64,000 nt of DNA, taken from NCBI GenBank assembly GCA_009760855.2, contig WPIO01000163.1, positions 91,001-155,000 of the forward strand. Reading direction: 5' to 3'. The notes beneath the pieces were generated by a model, which did not search any database, was not told where the DNA came from, and saw nothing but the letters and a program-made list of their open reading frames with translations. How positions within the stretch are numbered: position 1 is the stretch's first letter; each line of letters starts with the position of its first letter. The position numbers were made by a program, and so were the translations under genes. Positions 21,720-33,124 of the stretch are shown here, piece after piece. This DNA is from Cristatella mucedo. Its lineage: Eukaryota; Bryozoa; Phylactolaemata; Cristatellidae.

Positions 21720-21815
21720 TGTTACTGCATCCTCGAGGTATTCGTATTAGATTATCGATATTTCGATATATCGAGATTAGATTATCGTATTAGATTACCG
21801 AGGTATTCGGTGTTT
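21720..21815. repeat. Short tandem and inverted repeat, unit A only
   Basis: Repeated CGAGGTATTCG and TTAGATTATCG motifs around a TCGATATTTCGATATATCGA palindrome. Absent from unit B. Confidence 0.7.
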
Positions 21816-22019
21816 GCATTCAACGCAAGACTGAAACCTCAAGAGCCCTCAAAATAAGATTTCAACAGAGGCCTACAGTGGCCATAAGCGGCCCATTTCG
21901 CAGCAAGCAAGACGATGCCGTGTAAAAATTATGCTACGAATCGTTTGCTCGCAAGTTGACTCGCAGTTTATCCGAACTAGCGCTTTACTTTCAATGAGTC
22001 GTCAGAAGATGGCCACAGT

Positions 22020-22580
22020 ACGAATGCACGAACTCAAAATGGCGGTCGCAAGATGCATACATGCCTGGCCACATGGTGACGTGCGTGCACGTCTCGGCAG
22101 AAGCATTCATCGCCTAAATAGAAGCTCTGAAGAATAGTTTCTGAGGCCAGCGCGCACTGGCGGCGCGGTATCGCGGTACCTATACGCCGCGGGCCGGGAG
22201 CGGCGGCCGCTATTCGCCATCTCAGCAGCAGCAGCAGCACGGAGAGCTTAGCAACGGCGTCTTCCGGCTCCTCGTTCGCAGCTTCTCATTCACTGACTCA
22301 CGCTTCTAGTTTGGGACAGAATCGGTACCCTCGCACTAAGTTTCGCTTGCAGCGGTTATCATAACCGCCGAGTGGTAGCTAAGCCTCAATCACTACACAG
22401 CCAGCGTGCACATCCATGTCACGTTCAGGCCACCGCCGCAGCTGCAGAGGACGAAGCGACGAAGCTGAGAGCAGACGTCGGTTGAACGCTTGCGAGCGCT
22501 CGCCCGACGTCTTGGTAACTTTGCGGGGGATGAGGGTGCGGAGGAGGAGGAAGTACGTACGCTGCTTTTATATAACTCGA
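22020..22580 (-). promoter_or_regulatory. Candidate promoter region of copy A
   Basis: A GC-rich stretch with CAG repeats, AAGATGGC and GCCATTTT motifs lies 1.1-1.6 kb upstream of the copy A start codon. On the minus strand TATATAAAA (22574-22566) is followed by GC-rich sequence, the arrangement of a TATA promoter. The 22020-22380 part is shared with copy B (50290-50660); the TATA part (22390-22890) is not. Inferred from composition and position only. Confidence 0.3.
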
Positions 22581-23068
22581 GCGAACCTGGATGCGCTTCA
22601 AGAGCGCAAGCGTAGTAAACTGTGACTTGTCCCCTTACGCTCGGACCAACGGACTCGCTGCTCAACAATCGAATGACGTGTAATGGGAGTGGCGCCGGAC
22701 CGCCTATGACTCAAGCGCAGATGTCAAGTCCGGTTGCACTCTCTCCAGACGGCTTTCGACATCTTACCGTTGTAAATGCTGTGCTAGTCGACGGGGTCAA
22801 GTGCGCTAAGCGTGAGAAATGATTGGCTCAAAGGAATAACTACAGCGATAGGCAGGGGCCAGACAGGGATTGGAGGGATAGGCACCCGATGGCGTGAAGC
22901 GTGAAGACGCTCAAGGCGACCGTTAGTTGTATAGGGACCTGGCTGCGAGAGTTTCATTCGGGCGGACGAGAGCTAAATGGATGTAGTGGTAGTAAAACTC
23001 CTGCACTTGCGCAGATCTACAAGTAACATGATGTCGAATTTTAAGAAGCTCTAGCCAGCCATTTGTTG

Positions 23069-23398
23069 GAACAAATGACGTATAACAGAGCATCACAGCG
23101 AGCTGGGCTGCTGTGCCTTCGCCATCATTAATTATGGCCACTGACGGCAGCATTTTGCTGCCGCATTTGATAAAACCATTCCGTCTGCGCATCGGCAACT
23201 CTTCGTTCGGACTTTCCCGTTTTCATTTTCGGCCCAGATTCCCTTCGATTTGCACTGCACGGCGAATCTCTTTTTCTGCCTTCTTTATTTAGGAGCGGTC
23301 AAATGGCGGTCGCGCGCTCGCGCGCCTTCGCGTGGTGGTCCGGTCGCAGTCGGCGGGCCATTCGCAGACGGCACTCCTCCTGGGGCGGGGCGGGGCAG
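23069..23398. repeat. 330-bp direct repeat, left copy
   Basis: Matches 30200-30530 closely, from GAACAAATGACGTAT to GGGGCGGGGC, and unit B at 50991-51290. The two nearby copies flank the 6.8-kb spacer 23399-30199. Confidence 0.8.
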
Positions 23399-23399
23399 T

Positions 23400-24620
23400 A
23401 GAGCGAGATGTTGAAACTACGGGGACGAACAGCTAATTGTACCTTGGTCTTCGCTGTTTCGTTCCAGCTTCTCAGTTAGCCGCTCGTATCTTGTTGTGCC
23501 GTAGCGGTTCGACTACGGAGTCGGGACCATCGCGAGCGAATGCAGGCATACGGAAGCATTGTTATTCCCGGGCTTCAGGAGTTGCAATAATTCATTTATA
23601 TTCACGGAGTTAACTCCACCTGACCGGTGCGGCGCTTAATTGCTACAGACCGGCCCACGATACACTGTCGCTTTTGGCGCCCAGTTGTAGCGACATGTGT
23701 TTTGACAGCGCGACAGAGCTGCATTGCAGGGTGGAGCACAGGGCGACTTGGCGCTTGCGCGGCTACACCTCGGCAGAAGTGACAGACTGCTGGTGCGGAA
23801 GACAAGTCACAAGCCAAACAGCATGCCTCGTTCGCAGCATGTCCAAGGTGCCTTGAATGGGATTTAGTTTGCCTTGGGCGTTTCACAAATAAGTGTCTTG
23901 CTCCTATTGATAAACGCTATCAAGGTAGCTTCCGGAGACAGACATTTTGCCGACAGATGGGCTTCGCCAGTGGAGACCTCGTCGTCACAGGATACGTTGC
24001 TACCGCAGGCCTCCTCGTGGAGGAGATGTCGTCCGAATTAGAGGAACCGTCCTCCGAGTAGGCAGTTAGATGTTAGAGGCTAGAGGTTACAGCTAGAGGA
24101 GGTCACTAAGAGGCCCTTGGAACTAGCGTATTGAGGTAAGTGCCACTTCTCCTTTGAAGCGACCGGATCGCCCTTTCCCTCTGCCTCCTCTGCCTACTTT
24201 GGCAGCCCATTGCAGCATTCCTGCTGACGCCGCTGTCAGCTTCCGGGACGGACTCTTGCGGTTTCGTCTGCGCTGGCCGCGGTCCTCATCCCGAGGCGAC
24301 CGCAAGTCAGCTAGGCACCACGCCCTCTCGTGCCTCAAAGGCTCGCGCTCACAAATCTGGACCGGATGCGTCTCGACCGAACCGATCGTCGAGGTGGCAG
24401 AGCGTTCGCACTCTGCTGCAACCGCGTCCAGTGCGACTGCTGCGAGCATCCGGCTCCGGCAATGGCCTCGTCTCAGCAGAAGCTGAGCTTTCGTCCGCTC
24501 TGCTGTCGGACATTGTTGAGCTCCGCAAGCAGCCGGAAGTCATAGGACGAAGCGCTCGGTAAGAGTTCCGGAAATCGATAGCAAGTGCGGTCGTTCGGCT
24601 ACAGTTGAGAATGAGGAAAA
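23400..24620. other. Unique GC-rich sequence, no gene recognised
   Basis: No paralogue in the window. 24120-24490 has open frames on both strands rich in R, S and P with no family resemblance. GAGTTAACTCC at 23607 is a short palindrome. Confidence 0.35.
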
Positions 24621-24627
24621 GCTAAGA

Positions 24628-24700
24628 ACGTAAGCGCCTAGAAAGAGATTAAGTTCCCTGAGGGCGCTTTATCAAGTGCAATATTATTATTATTATTAAC
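24628..24700 (+). mobile_element. Solitary LINE 3' tail
   Basis: TAAGCGCCTAGAAAGAGATT...GAGGGCGCTTTATCAAG followed by ATT repeats, with no LINE coding sequence before it. The two halves can pair. Confidence 0.65.
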
Positions 24701-24879
24701 GTAAGTGGCCAAATCCTTTAAGAAACAAATTTGACAAACATTCACTAACGGAGCTGCAGCAAGAGGAAACGTGGCCACTGCTTCAGCGAGCACTCTCGCT
24801 GCAGCTCGCTGTATTATTACTAGCCTTACTGAACAATGGGCTCTAAGACCAATAATCATTTGATTGTGCTTCCTTTGCA

Positions 24880-24960
24880 ACAAGTGTAAAGTGCCTAGAA
24901 AGGGATTAGAATCTCTGGATGCGCTATCACAAATTTGTTATTGTCGTTATTATTATTAAG
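24880..24960 (+). mobile_element. Solitary LINE 3' tail, diverged
   Basis: TGTAAAGTGCCTAGAAAGGG...GATGCGCTATCAC and ATT repeats. An older copy than 24628-24700. Confidence 0.55.
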
Positions 24961-25770
24961 AGAGCGAAGAATGTCGGTCGCCATGTTCATGCAAATGTCA
25001 GGCGAGTACCGGCCGATGGATCTTAGTCTAGCGGTTAGGGGGACGTGCATCAAAATTTAGATTGCATACTTCTTGAGTCCTGCAGCAGACTACTTTATAT
25101 AATCTATATGCTGACGCATGATTCAGTGCCCTCAAGACTGCATGCCTAAGCTTGCTGATTCCTCAGTTGACCTAACACAAGTTCTTAGCCTCAGTTTATC
25201 CGGCATTGTCCAAGGCAGCTGCACTGAAGGTATTGTTCTGACACTTCAACACTGAGCCAGGACGCATGCAACTAGTCACTTTTCTGTCGTTCTCTCAAAG
25301 GCAACCGACTTTGCTTGACCAGCTAATTCGCCAAATAAAATAACTAACTAAGCAAATAAGGTCGGCATTAGTGGCTGCAAACGGATGGGGCTCTCAGTGC
25401 TAATGCAATGTTTATAGTGATCTCCTCTGAGTACGTCGCTCTTTTAGACTATCTGGAATTATATGGATTAATTAAGTGGATTAATCTAACAATCGATGGC
25501 GTTGACAGAAATGAGCAACAGGCCAACAAGCACCCCTGGGCAAGTGCACTCGATAATCTCACCCGGGCACCCTTGGTTTATCAATTCATTCGTTGAGCTC
25601 CGACGCACGCGCGACACCTAAGAGCACGCTGTCAGCGGTCCGCGGTCTCCGGTGTGACGTGGAAACTGAAACTGAGGACGGCTCTCGACGAGCCGGCTAC
25701 CCTAAAGGTATTCGCAGCCGAAGCACGCATTGCTATTTGCTAGAAAAGAAAAAAAGAACTTCGAAACAAA
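24961..25770. other. Spacer, no gene recognised
   Basis: No paralogue or family resemblance. TTAGTCTAGCGGTTAGGGG at 25022 looks like an isolated pol III A box; no B box at the right distance was found. Confidence 0.3.
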
Positions 25771-26149
25771 CGACGTATAAAGTGCAGGCCTGTAAACAAT
25801 TCTTCACGGAAATCTGGGTTGGCCACCGATCTAGCCAGGTACGATGACGGCATCGACAAGTACACCGGCGAGCTTTAAAATAAGAGCGCATCTGTTTTCG
25901 CTCGCCAATTACAGTCTTGTGAATGGAAGGTTAAACTTGCAAGACGATTGGTAAGACTGAGCCACGTCAATCTCGGATTATTAACGGCGTGGCTGATGAG
26001 CTTTCAGCCTACTTTTTGTTAAAGCATTCGCGAAACAGTAAGGTCCACTCCTTCTGCTCCGAGCTTTGAATCATAACGCGAGATTAGTTTTTAGAAATTT
26101 TTGAAGCTATCTGTACATGAGGTGGGTACCATAAGTAAGGAGATTGTAA

Positions 26150-27015
26150 AATATACTACATATTATATAATATATATATATATATATTATAATATAAATT
26201 ACATATTATAGTAATAATTTTGCATTTCGTCCGCAGAGAACTTAATCTCTTTTTGGCACATTACATCTGCTGTAAAGGAAGCATGATCAAACGTTTAGTG
26301 GTGACCACAATAACGCCAACAAGCGAAACATGATTAGGGTGACATGCACAATATTAACGTGAAAATTTGGTTAGCGTTAGCATGCGCGGCGTCAGCACTC
26401 AAAAGCACTTACAAGACAAATCACAAGGATCCACTAAAGGCTATCCAAAACAGGTGCGTTTTTAGCTTCTTTTAAAAATGTCGTCAAGTCGGGGCATGTC
26501 GTGACGTCAGTCGGAAGTGAGTTCCGAGCTTTAGGTGCAGACGAAGTTAATGCAGGGTCTCCAAAGGATTTGAGGTCTTCCGAGGTGTAACTAAGCGACT
26601 TTATTCGGAAAAGCGGGAGCACGATGCCGGGTCAAGGTCGGGGAATAGATCCGATTGGTAGGTTGGAGCCAAAAAATAAAGGGACCTAAAAGTCAATGAC
26701 CAAACCTTGAAGCCGATACGCTTCTTGACTGGTCGCCAGTGCAGGTCGGTTAGAGAAGTGGCGTGATGAGGCAACTGCGACGCTCACGATAGACTAGCGT
26801 AGCTGCAGAGTGCCGCTTTGCACCAACTTTAAGCGCCCGATTGAATAGGCCTGTAGACCAGCAAGCAGTGACTTGCAGAAGTTGAGACGGGATAGTACGA
26901 ATCCGTGCACCAATGCGGATTTTGTATACCCGCCTAAACCAGCCCGAGTTTTAGCAATGTTATGTAACTGAAAGTAAGCAGACTTTACTGCAGAGCCGAC
27001 ATGGTCGTCTAGTGC
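26150..27015 (-). mobile_element. 5'-truncated L2/CR1-like LINE, older copy
   Basis: Tail (26230-26280), UTR, the C-terminal signature SFGDPALTSSAPKARNSLPT (26510-26570) and the RT C-terminal region up to about 27010, matching the order of 1250-2000 with many substitutions. Frame-broken. Confidence 0.7.
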
Positions 27016-27019
27016 AAAG

Positions 27020-27310
27020 TCACATCGGCGACAGAAGCTTTAGCTCTGCAGGTCCTAGACTGTGGAACTCGCTTCCCTGATTCTTACGCAACGGCAACTA
27101 CTCTCCTGCTGCCGATTGTGGCACATCCTGTGCAGCGGTCCTGAGCTGCTACATCCATGCTACTCACTACCTCAAAAGCTCTGCTGACTCTGCTATGCTT
27201 CCCACTTTCTCCTTGTTGCGTGAGTTGTCTTTTGGCGTCTAAATGCGTACCGAAAGCCTCTTAGGCTGTGATCGCGCTATACAAAACTCTCCTGCGTAAC
27301 AAACACATTG
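27020..27310 (+). mobile_element. Second LINE type: C-terminal remnant
   Basis: Plus strand encodes GDRSFSSAGPRLWNSLP at 27025-27075, the classic C-terminal LINE motif, then a 3' UTR ending ATTCATGACATTACAG. A related copy is at 35410-35745. Confidence 0.6.
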
Positions 27311-27477
27311 TCTTTTTGGCTTTATAGAGTTACAGACGGAGATTCATGACATTACAGAACTTTGGAACAGGACACCTAGATTTTGTGCAGATGCAAAGGA
27401 GATGCGCTGGCATTTTGAGCGTTAAGCTTTTGATTTCTCTCTCGAACTCGGTTTGCCCATGACTAGACTAGAACATA

Positions 27478-28315
27478 CGACGTATAAAGTGCAGGCTTGT
27501 AGGCCATTCTTCTCGGAAATCTAGGTCGGCCGCCGATCTAGCCAGGTACGATGACGGCATCGACGAGTACACCGGCGAGCTTTAAAATAAAAGCTCATCT
27601 CTTTTCGCTCGCCAATTTCTGTGAACTCTTGTGAATCGGAGGTTAAACTTGCAAGACGCTTGGTAAGGCTGGGCCATCTCAATCCCGGAATATTAACGGC
27701 GTGCATGGTGAGCTTTCGGTCTACTTTTTGTTAAAACAATCCTAACGCATTCACGCCTCAGTAACGCCTACTCCTCCTACTCCAAGTTTTCAATCTTATT
27801 GCGCGATTTTTTTTAGAAATTTTTTAAGCTATCTGTACATGAGGTGGGTACCTTAAGAAAAGAGATTGTAATCTATATTACGTAATATATATTATAGTAA
27901 TAATTTCGCATTTCGCCGACAGAGAACTGGATCTCTTTCTAGGCACATTACATCTGCTCTAAAGTAAGCTTAATCAAAAGTTTAGTGGTGACGTACACAA
28001 CGCTAACAAGCGAAACATGATTAGGGTGACATGCACAATATTAACGTGAAAATGCTGTGAGCGGCAGCATACCCAGCGTCAGTACGCAAAAGAAAAATCA
28101 CGCACAAGAAAAATCACAAAAATCCACTGAAGGCTATCAAGCACATAGTCTTTTTAACTTTTTAGAGTTACAGATGGAGATTCATGACATTACAGAACTT
28201 TGGAACAGGACACCTAGATTTTGTTCAGATGCAAAGGAGATGCGCTGGCAGAGCATTTTGAGCGTTAAGCTTTCGATTTCTCTCTCGAACTCGGTTTGCC
28301 CATGACTAGACTAAA
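27478..28315 (-). mobile_element. Spacer repeat with internally deleted LINE
   Basis: 27478-27870 repeats 25771-26120 and the left edge of the window. 27880-28315 is the paralogue of the deleted LINE at 235-655. Confidence 0.5.
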
Positions 28316-28344
28316 AGGGTCCGACATCAAAGGTACAGCAGCCA

Positions 28345-28665
28345 CTTACGCTTGAGCTTCTTTTCAGACCGCTTATGTCCGATCTACACTGACTCCCCAC
28401 CATCATGCATCCGATCAATGTCAAGGTCATTTATTTACCTAGCAGGTCGCTTAACTCGCACGTACCTACCTATTCGACCTCTCTGCTCCTCAGAAGTCTC
28501 GCACTCTCGCACCACTCGCTCCTCAGCATTCATTCATCTCGCCATCCCTCGCACTAAATTGAAATTCTTTGGTGATTGAGCGTTCAGCTCATTTGCACCC
28601 ACAATCTGGAACAGGACACTACCTACGGTCGTCACCCGAAATGACCTAACATCATTCGTAGCGCC
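28345..28665 (+). mobile_element. LINE ORF C-terminal remnant, second copy
   Basis: Paralogue of 690-1015; the plus frame reads IHLAIPRTKLKFFGD then a stop. Confidence 0.5.
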
Positions 28666-28827
28666 GAGCGCTCGGTGGCGGAAGCGTACGCACCTCTTAC
28701 CAAGCGGCTTAGCCAACTGCCGACCGCCTGTTCGATAGACGATAGTTCGATAGTTCGAGTGGCGCAACGAGGCCTTGGCCTCGACCCTCGGCGACAGCGT
28801 GTCTGGCTCAGAGCTGCTAACCATTAA

Positions 28828-30192
28828 CTATAATAATAATAATATTGCACTTGATAAAGCGCCCTCAGAGAACTTAATCTCTCTCTAGGCGCTTTACATT
28901 TGCTGCAAAGTTATATGCAATAGAATAGTAAGTAAAATCATGCTTGAAAAACAAACAAAATGAATAATATGGTTAGGGGTGACATGCACAGGGTCAGCAT
29001 GCAAATGTGGTTACTGGCAGCATGCACAGTGTCAGCACGCATAAGCACATCAAGGACGAATCACAGGGACCCACTAAATGCTGTCCCAAATAGGTGTGTT
29101 TTTAAGTTTCTTTTAAATGTGGTCAGGTCAGAGGATGTTCTGACGCGGGTCGCGAGGCAGTTCCAGGCTTTGGGAGCATACGAGCTAAATGCACGGTCTC
29201 CAAAGGATTTAAGGTTTGTACGATGTATTTCCAGACTGTTGGATTCCGAAAACCGAGTGGTACGATGCTTGGCCTGATGGGGTAGTATATCTGAAAGGTA
29301 GTCTGGAGCCATAGAATGAAGAGACGTAAAAGTGAGCGACAAAACCTTGAAGTCAATCCGTTGCCTCACTGGTAGCCAGTGCAGGTCGACGAGAAGTGGA
29401 GTAATGTGGCAACTGCGACGCTCACGACAGACAAGCCTAGCTGCAGAGTTTTGCACCAGCTGCAATCGCCTGATCGCACATGCTGGTAGGCCTGTAAGCA
29501 GTGAGTTGCAGAAGTCGAGACGGGATGTCACGAATGCATGGACCAACTTGGACGTGGTATCCTTATCTAAACAAGCCCGAATTTTAGCAATGTTATGAAG
29601 CTGAAAATAGGCAGATTTGACTGTGGAGCTGATGTCGTCGTCTAACGAGAGGTCGCTTTGGAATATGACACCTAGATTTCGAGCTGATTCAACTGGGGAT
29701 ATGCTGGCAGAGCCAATTTTGAAAGTCAGCCTTTCCAATTTCTGAATCACATTGGGTCTGCCCATAACTAGTAAGTTAGTTTTATCATCGTTTAGTTTTA
29801 GAAAATTCGCTGCCATCCATGTGTGGATGTCATCAATGCATGCAGCAAGTGAGTTGAGAGAATTTGAGGTGCTCGAAGGCTGGGATGGATCAAAGCAAAG
29901 GTACAACTGAGTGTCATCCGCATAGAAGTGAAAGCTTAGATTGTGCTTGGCAATCACATCAGTAAGAGGGAGAGTATAAACGGTGAAAAGAACCGGACCT
30001 AGCACAGAGCCCTGAGGTACTCCATATTTTAGAGGTACTTCAGATGATCTTTGTCCATTCACGTCAATACTCTGGAGTCTCCCACTGAGATAGGACCTGA
30101 ACCACTGCAGAGCAGTGCCAGTGATGCCCAGACGAGATGAGAGGCGCTCTAGAAGTACTTTGTGATCGATGGTATCAAAAGCTGCCGAAAGA
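28828..30192 (-). mobile_element. 5'-truncated L2/CR1-like LINE, copy 2
   Basis: Paralogue of 1178-2790 with few differences. The frame is open from DLSAAFDTIDHKVLLERL to THLFGTAFSGSL (stop near 29061) and includes GVPQGSVLGPVLF, FYADDTQLYL and SFGDRAFSSYAPKAWN. It is cut inside the reverse transcriptase at about 30192, where the open frame runs on into unrelated flanking sequence (30193-30284). The tail is at 28835-28905. It lacks the 5' half and cannot be autonomous. Confidence 0.85.
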
Positions 30193-30199
30193 AAATGAC

Positions 30200-30530
30200 G
30201 AACAAATGACGTATAGCCGAGCACCACAGCGAGCTGGGCTGCTGCGCCTTCGCCATCATTAATTTTGGCCACTGACGGCAGCATTTTGCTGCCGCATTTG
30301 ATAAAACCATTCCGTCAGCGCATCGGCAACTTTTTCGTTCGGACTTTCCCGTTTTCATTTTCGGCCAAGATTCCCTTCGATTTGCACTGCACGGCGAATC
30401 TCTTTTTCTGCCTTCTTTATTTAGGAGCGATCAAATGGCAGTCTTGCGCTCGCGCGCTTTGGCGTGGCGGTCCGGTCGCAGTCGGCGGGCCACTCGCAGA
30501 CGGCGCTCCTCCTGGGGCGGGGCGGGGCAG
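30200..30530. repeat. 330-bp direct repeat, right copy
   Basis: See 23069-23398. Its left edge abuts a LINE cut inside the DLSAAFDTIDH codons. Confidence 0.8.
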
Positions 30531-30544
30531 GGCGGGGCTGCGGT

Positions 30545-30785
30545 ACCTGCGTACGTGTGCGTGTGCCTGCGTGAATGTGTGGGTGTGTGCGTGCATTTGT
30601 GTACGCGTGCATGCGAGTGTGTGTGGGTGTGTGTGCTTAGGTGTGTGGGTGTGTGTGCGTGCGTGTGTGTGTGTGTGTGTGGGGGTGTGTCTGTGCGTGC
30701 GTGCGATTGTGTGTGTGGGTGTGTGTGTGCGTGCGTGAGTGCATGGATGTGTGTGTGTTTGTTTTTGTGTGTGGGCGCACGTGAG
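30545..30785. repeat. (TG)n-rich microsatellite
   Basis: Interrupted TGTGTGCG tract. The equivalent in unit B is 52004-52112. Confidence 0.9.
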
Positions 30786-30857
30786 TACGGAGCAATCGAA
30801 CTCGTGCCGGCTGCTCGCTGTTTTGACTTGGCGGAGAAACCGCCAGAGGGCCGACGA

Positions 30858-30928
30858 AATGTAAAGCGCCTAGAAAGAGATTAAGTTCTATGAGGGCGCT
30901 TTATCAAGTGCATTATTATTATTATTAA
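30858..30928 (+). mobile_element. Solitary LINE 3' tail
   Basis: ATGTAAAGCGCCTAGAAAG...GAGGGCGCTTTATCAAG and ATT repeats, no coding part. Absent from the paralogous place in unit B (52120-52140). Confidence 0.65.
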
Positions 30929-30939
30929 CTGACGCACCA

Positions 30940-31380
30940 AGGTAGTCTTAGGCCGCCAATTTCAGGGTCCGCAGGGTTTCCACGATTCGTTTTTCCTGAG
31001 GCGGTAGCCCTTGTCAAGCTCTTGGCGAAAAGAGACGTGTCAATCGCCTTGACAACGGATGAAGTGCCCAGCGTTGGCACGCATTACCACTCGCGGAAGT
31101 CAGAGGTCATTTCACTAAAGGACAATTCTCGCACGCTCAATATTGAACAAAAACCCGGTGCGATCGGCGGCTTTTTCAAAGAACAATCGAATACTCTCTA
31201 CGCGACTCCCGGCTCTAGGAAATCTTTCTCGCCATGCCGACGAGCGCGTCATTGTTTTACACACAGTTTCGGCGGGAGCGAGCGAGCGAAGCTTTCGCCA
31301 GCGGGCGCGCGTTCCCGAAGCTCTGCCATTACAGCTACGCAAATTAGGCTGTTAAATCAGCTAGCGTTCATTTAGCTTAT
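30940..31380. other. Conserved noncoding block next to CpG-rich region
   Basis: Matches 52140-52560 almost base for base apart from scattered substitutions, starting at the AGGGTCCG(C/T)AGGGTTTCC block and ending at the GGCTGTTAAATCAGCTA SINE-tail fragment. No recognised protein; open frames on both strands are not conserved in length. Part of the duplicated unit. Confidence 0.45.
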
Positions 31381-32090
31381 TACGACCTTCGAACCCCTCG
31401 GGCCCGTCCCCCACCCCACGCCCAGCTGAGCCGTAGGCCAGGCCGTGAACCGCGTCCTCCGAACAGCCGCGTCCAACGGCCGCCGAGACGTCGACGGCCA
31501 AGGCCGGTCCGCAAGACGCTGTGGCCCCTCACCTCCCTAGCGGCGCCACCCAGCTACACCCCGTCGGACGAACTCGGCGCCACCAACCTAGAGAGCGAAA
31601 GTCGTCGGCGTCTTCGACTGCGTGCGAGCTTGCCGGTCGACTTCGCGGGTGGCGAACAGCAGCAGGGCTGCCCCGCGGCGCCGTCGACGGGTGCGCTCGC
31701 GACGCGTTCTGCAGCTTTTGCCCGTCTCTACGGTCCCCGCGGCCGCCGACGGCGCCGCCGCCATCGTCCCTGAATGCTCGGCCGACCGTGGCGAACGCGA
31801 GGAGCCCGCGGCACATGAGCGCTGGCGCCCGCGTTCGCGACGCGGGTCCTCCACCTTCCCAGTCTCGCGTGCGGGTCTACGCCCTCTGCCGACGTAGCTA
31901 ACGCGCTCGAGCGCTCGCTGGAGCGGCCGCTTACCGTCAGGCGACCTGCGTCCGAGCTGTGGGGCTCCGCTAGAGCGCGTCTTATCGACGGCGGCGGCGG
32001 GGGCAGAATCCGACCGACCGATCGATTCACGCCGAAACGAAATCGATCCGCGAGTTGCCGACCGCATATTATGTGTGCTACCGTTTCGCA
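31380..32090. promoter_or_regulatory. CpG-rich block upstream of copy A
   Basis: About 700 bases very rich in G, C and CpG with arginine-rich open frames on both strands, none matching a family I know. The frames are not kept in the paralogous block at 52560-53270, where one ATG reads ACG. It lies about 10 kb upstream of the copy A start codon, so a CpG promoter with a noncoding first exon is possible. Direction and function are inferred. Confidence 0.35.
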
Positions 32091-33124
32091 GGCCGCTCAC
32101 TCAGCGGCCATTGTTACCAGCCGTCCAATGCAATGGCTCGTCGGCATTCTAAAGTCCGCGAGCCCGCGTCCGGGTGTTCATAGTCCGTCGGGTTGTGCCC
32201 CACCGGTGGCCGGCGTCCATCCTGACGTCCATGCCCCCTCCTGCCGCCGCCTGAGTCGGCTAGCTCTCCCTACTCGCGGTCGAGCTGTACCGTGTGCACC
32301 AACTCCCCTAAAGCCGACTATCCGCTCACGTGCAAACCGCTGAACCCTAAACCAGGCGAAGCGCTGCTAAGCCGCAAATCGTAAACCGTAAACCCGTCTT
32401 AACCGCCAATCTGAAGCCCTAAATCTAAATCGTAAGATACATGCCTATACCAGAAGCATCAAGATGCCAAGCTTCCTCGCTGTTTCACTCGTCTCTAAGT
32501 CCGTCCCGCGTGGCGCAAGAATACACTTTTAAGCTTCAGCTGCAGCAGACGCCTCTATTCCGGTGAGCGCTCCCCTCGCCTCAAGTCACATTCAGAGCAG
32601 CAATTGTGGAATGCTTATGTTACATATCACTAGCGCTTGTAAGCTAAGTTTCTACGACATAATCCCTCGTCTTAAAGCAAACATCAAATCTATGTGAAAT
32701 GCTTGCTCATGCCTTTAAAGGAGAATGCGTTAGCTTGGCTAGCAGTGCGATAACTTGGGTCCGACTTGACTTTATTAGCTCGTGACATCCGGATACTCGA
32801 CGGCTGAAGCGTCAATACTTCATGCACGGCATGCCCAAAGAATGCTGAATCACATATCTCTTGTTTTCAATTTCATCAACCAAACCAAGACTTTTCGCAG
32901 GTTTTACACGTGAGAGTTCTCGTATGAGCTCTCACAATCTACGTGGCATTCCGATTGCAAGCGACAGCCAGCAGACTTGCAAAGCCATATATATATTGTA
33001 TATATATTCGCGTGTATATATTCACATGGACTCGCTGTGTGACTTGGTTAGATGCTCGGAGAATCTGTGCTATGTTCGATGCACAAGTGGCGAGCAGCTC
33101 CGAGGGCACACCTGGACTGTGTGT

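Larger units (their letters stand above)
25771..27477. repeat. Local tandem duplication in the spacer, first copy
   Basis: The CGACGTATAAAGTGCAGG start and the next 300 or so bases recur at 27478. The window's own left edge (1-230) is a third copy, beginning inside it. Confidence 0.7.

Noticed and set aside
24123-24490. Overlapping open frames of about 110 codons on both strands
   Set aside because: No recognisable motif, no paralogue, GC-rich composition; nothing distinguishes them from chance.
31588-32100. 170-codon arginine-rich open frame in the CpG-rich block
   Set aside because: Low-complexity GC-driven frame, overlapped by frames on the other strand, and shifted by indels in the paralogous block at 52.6-53.3 kb.
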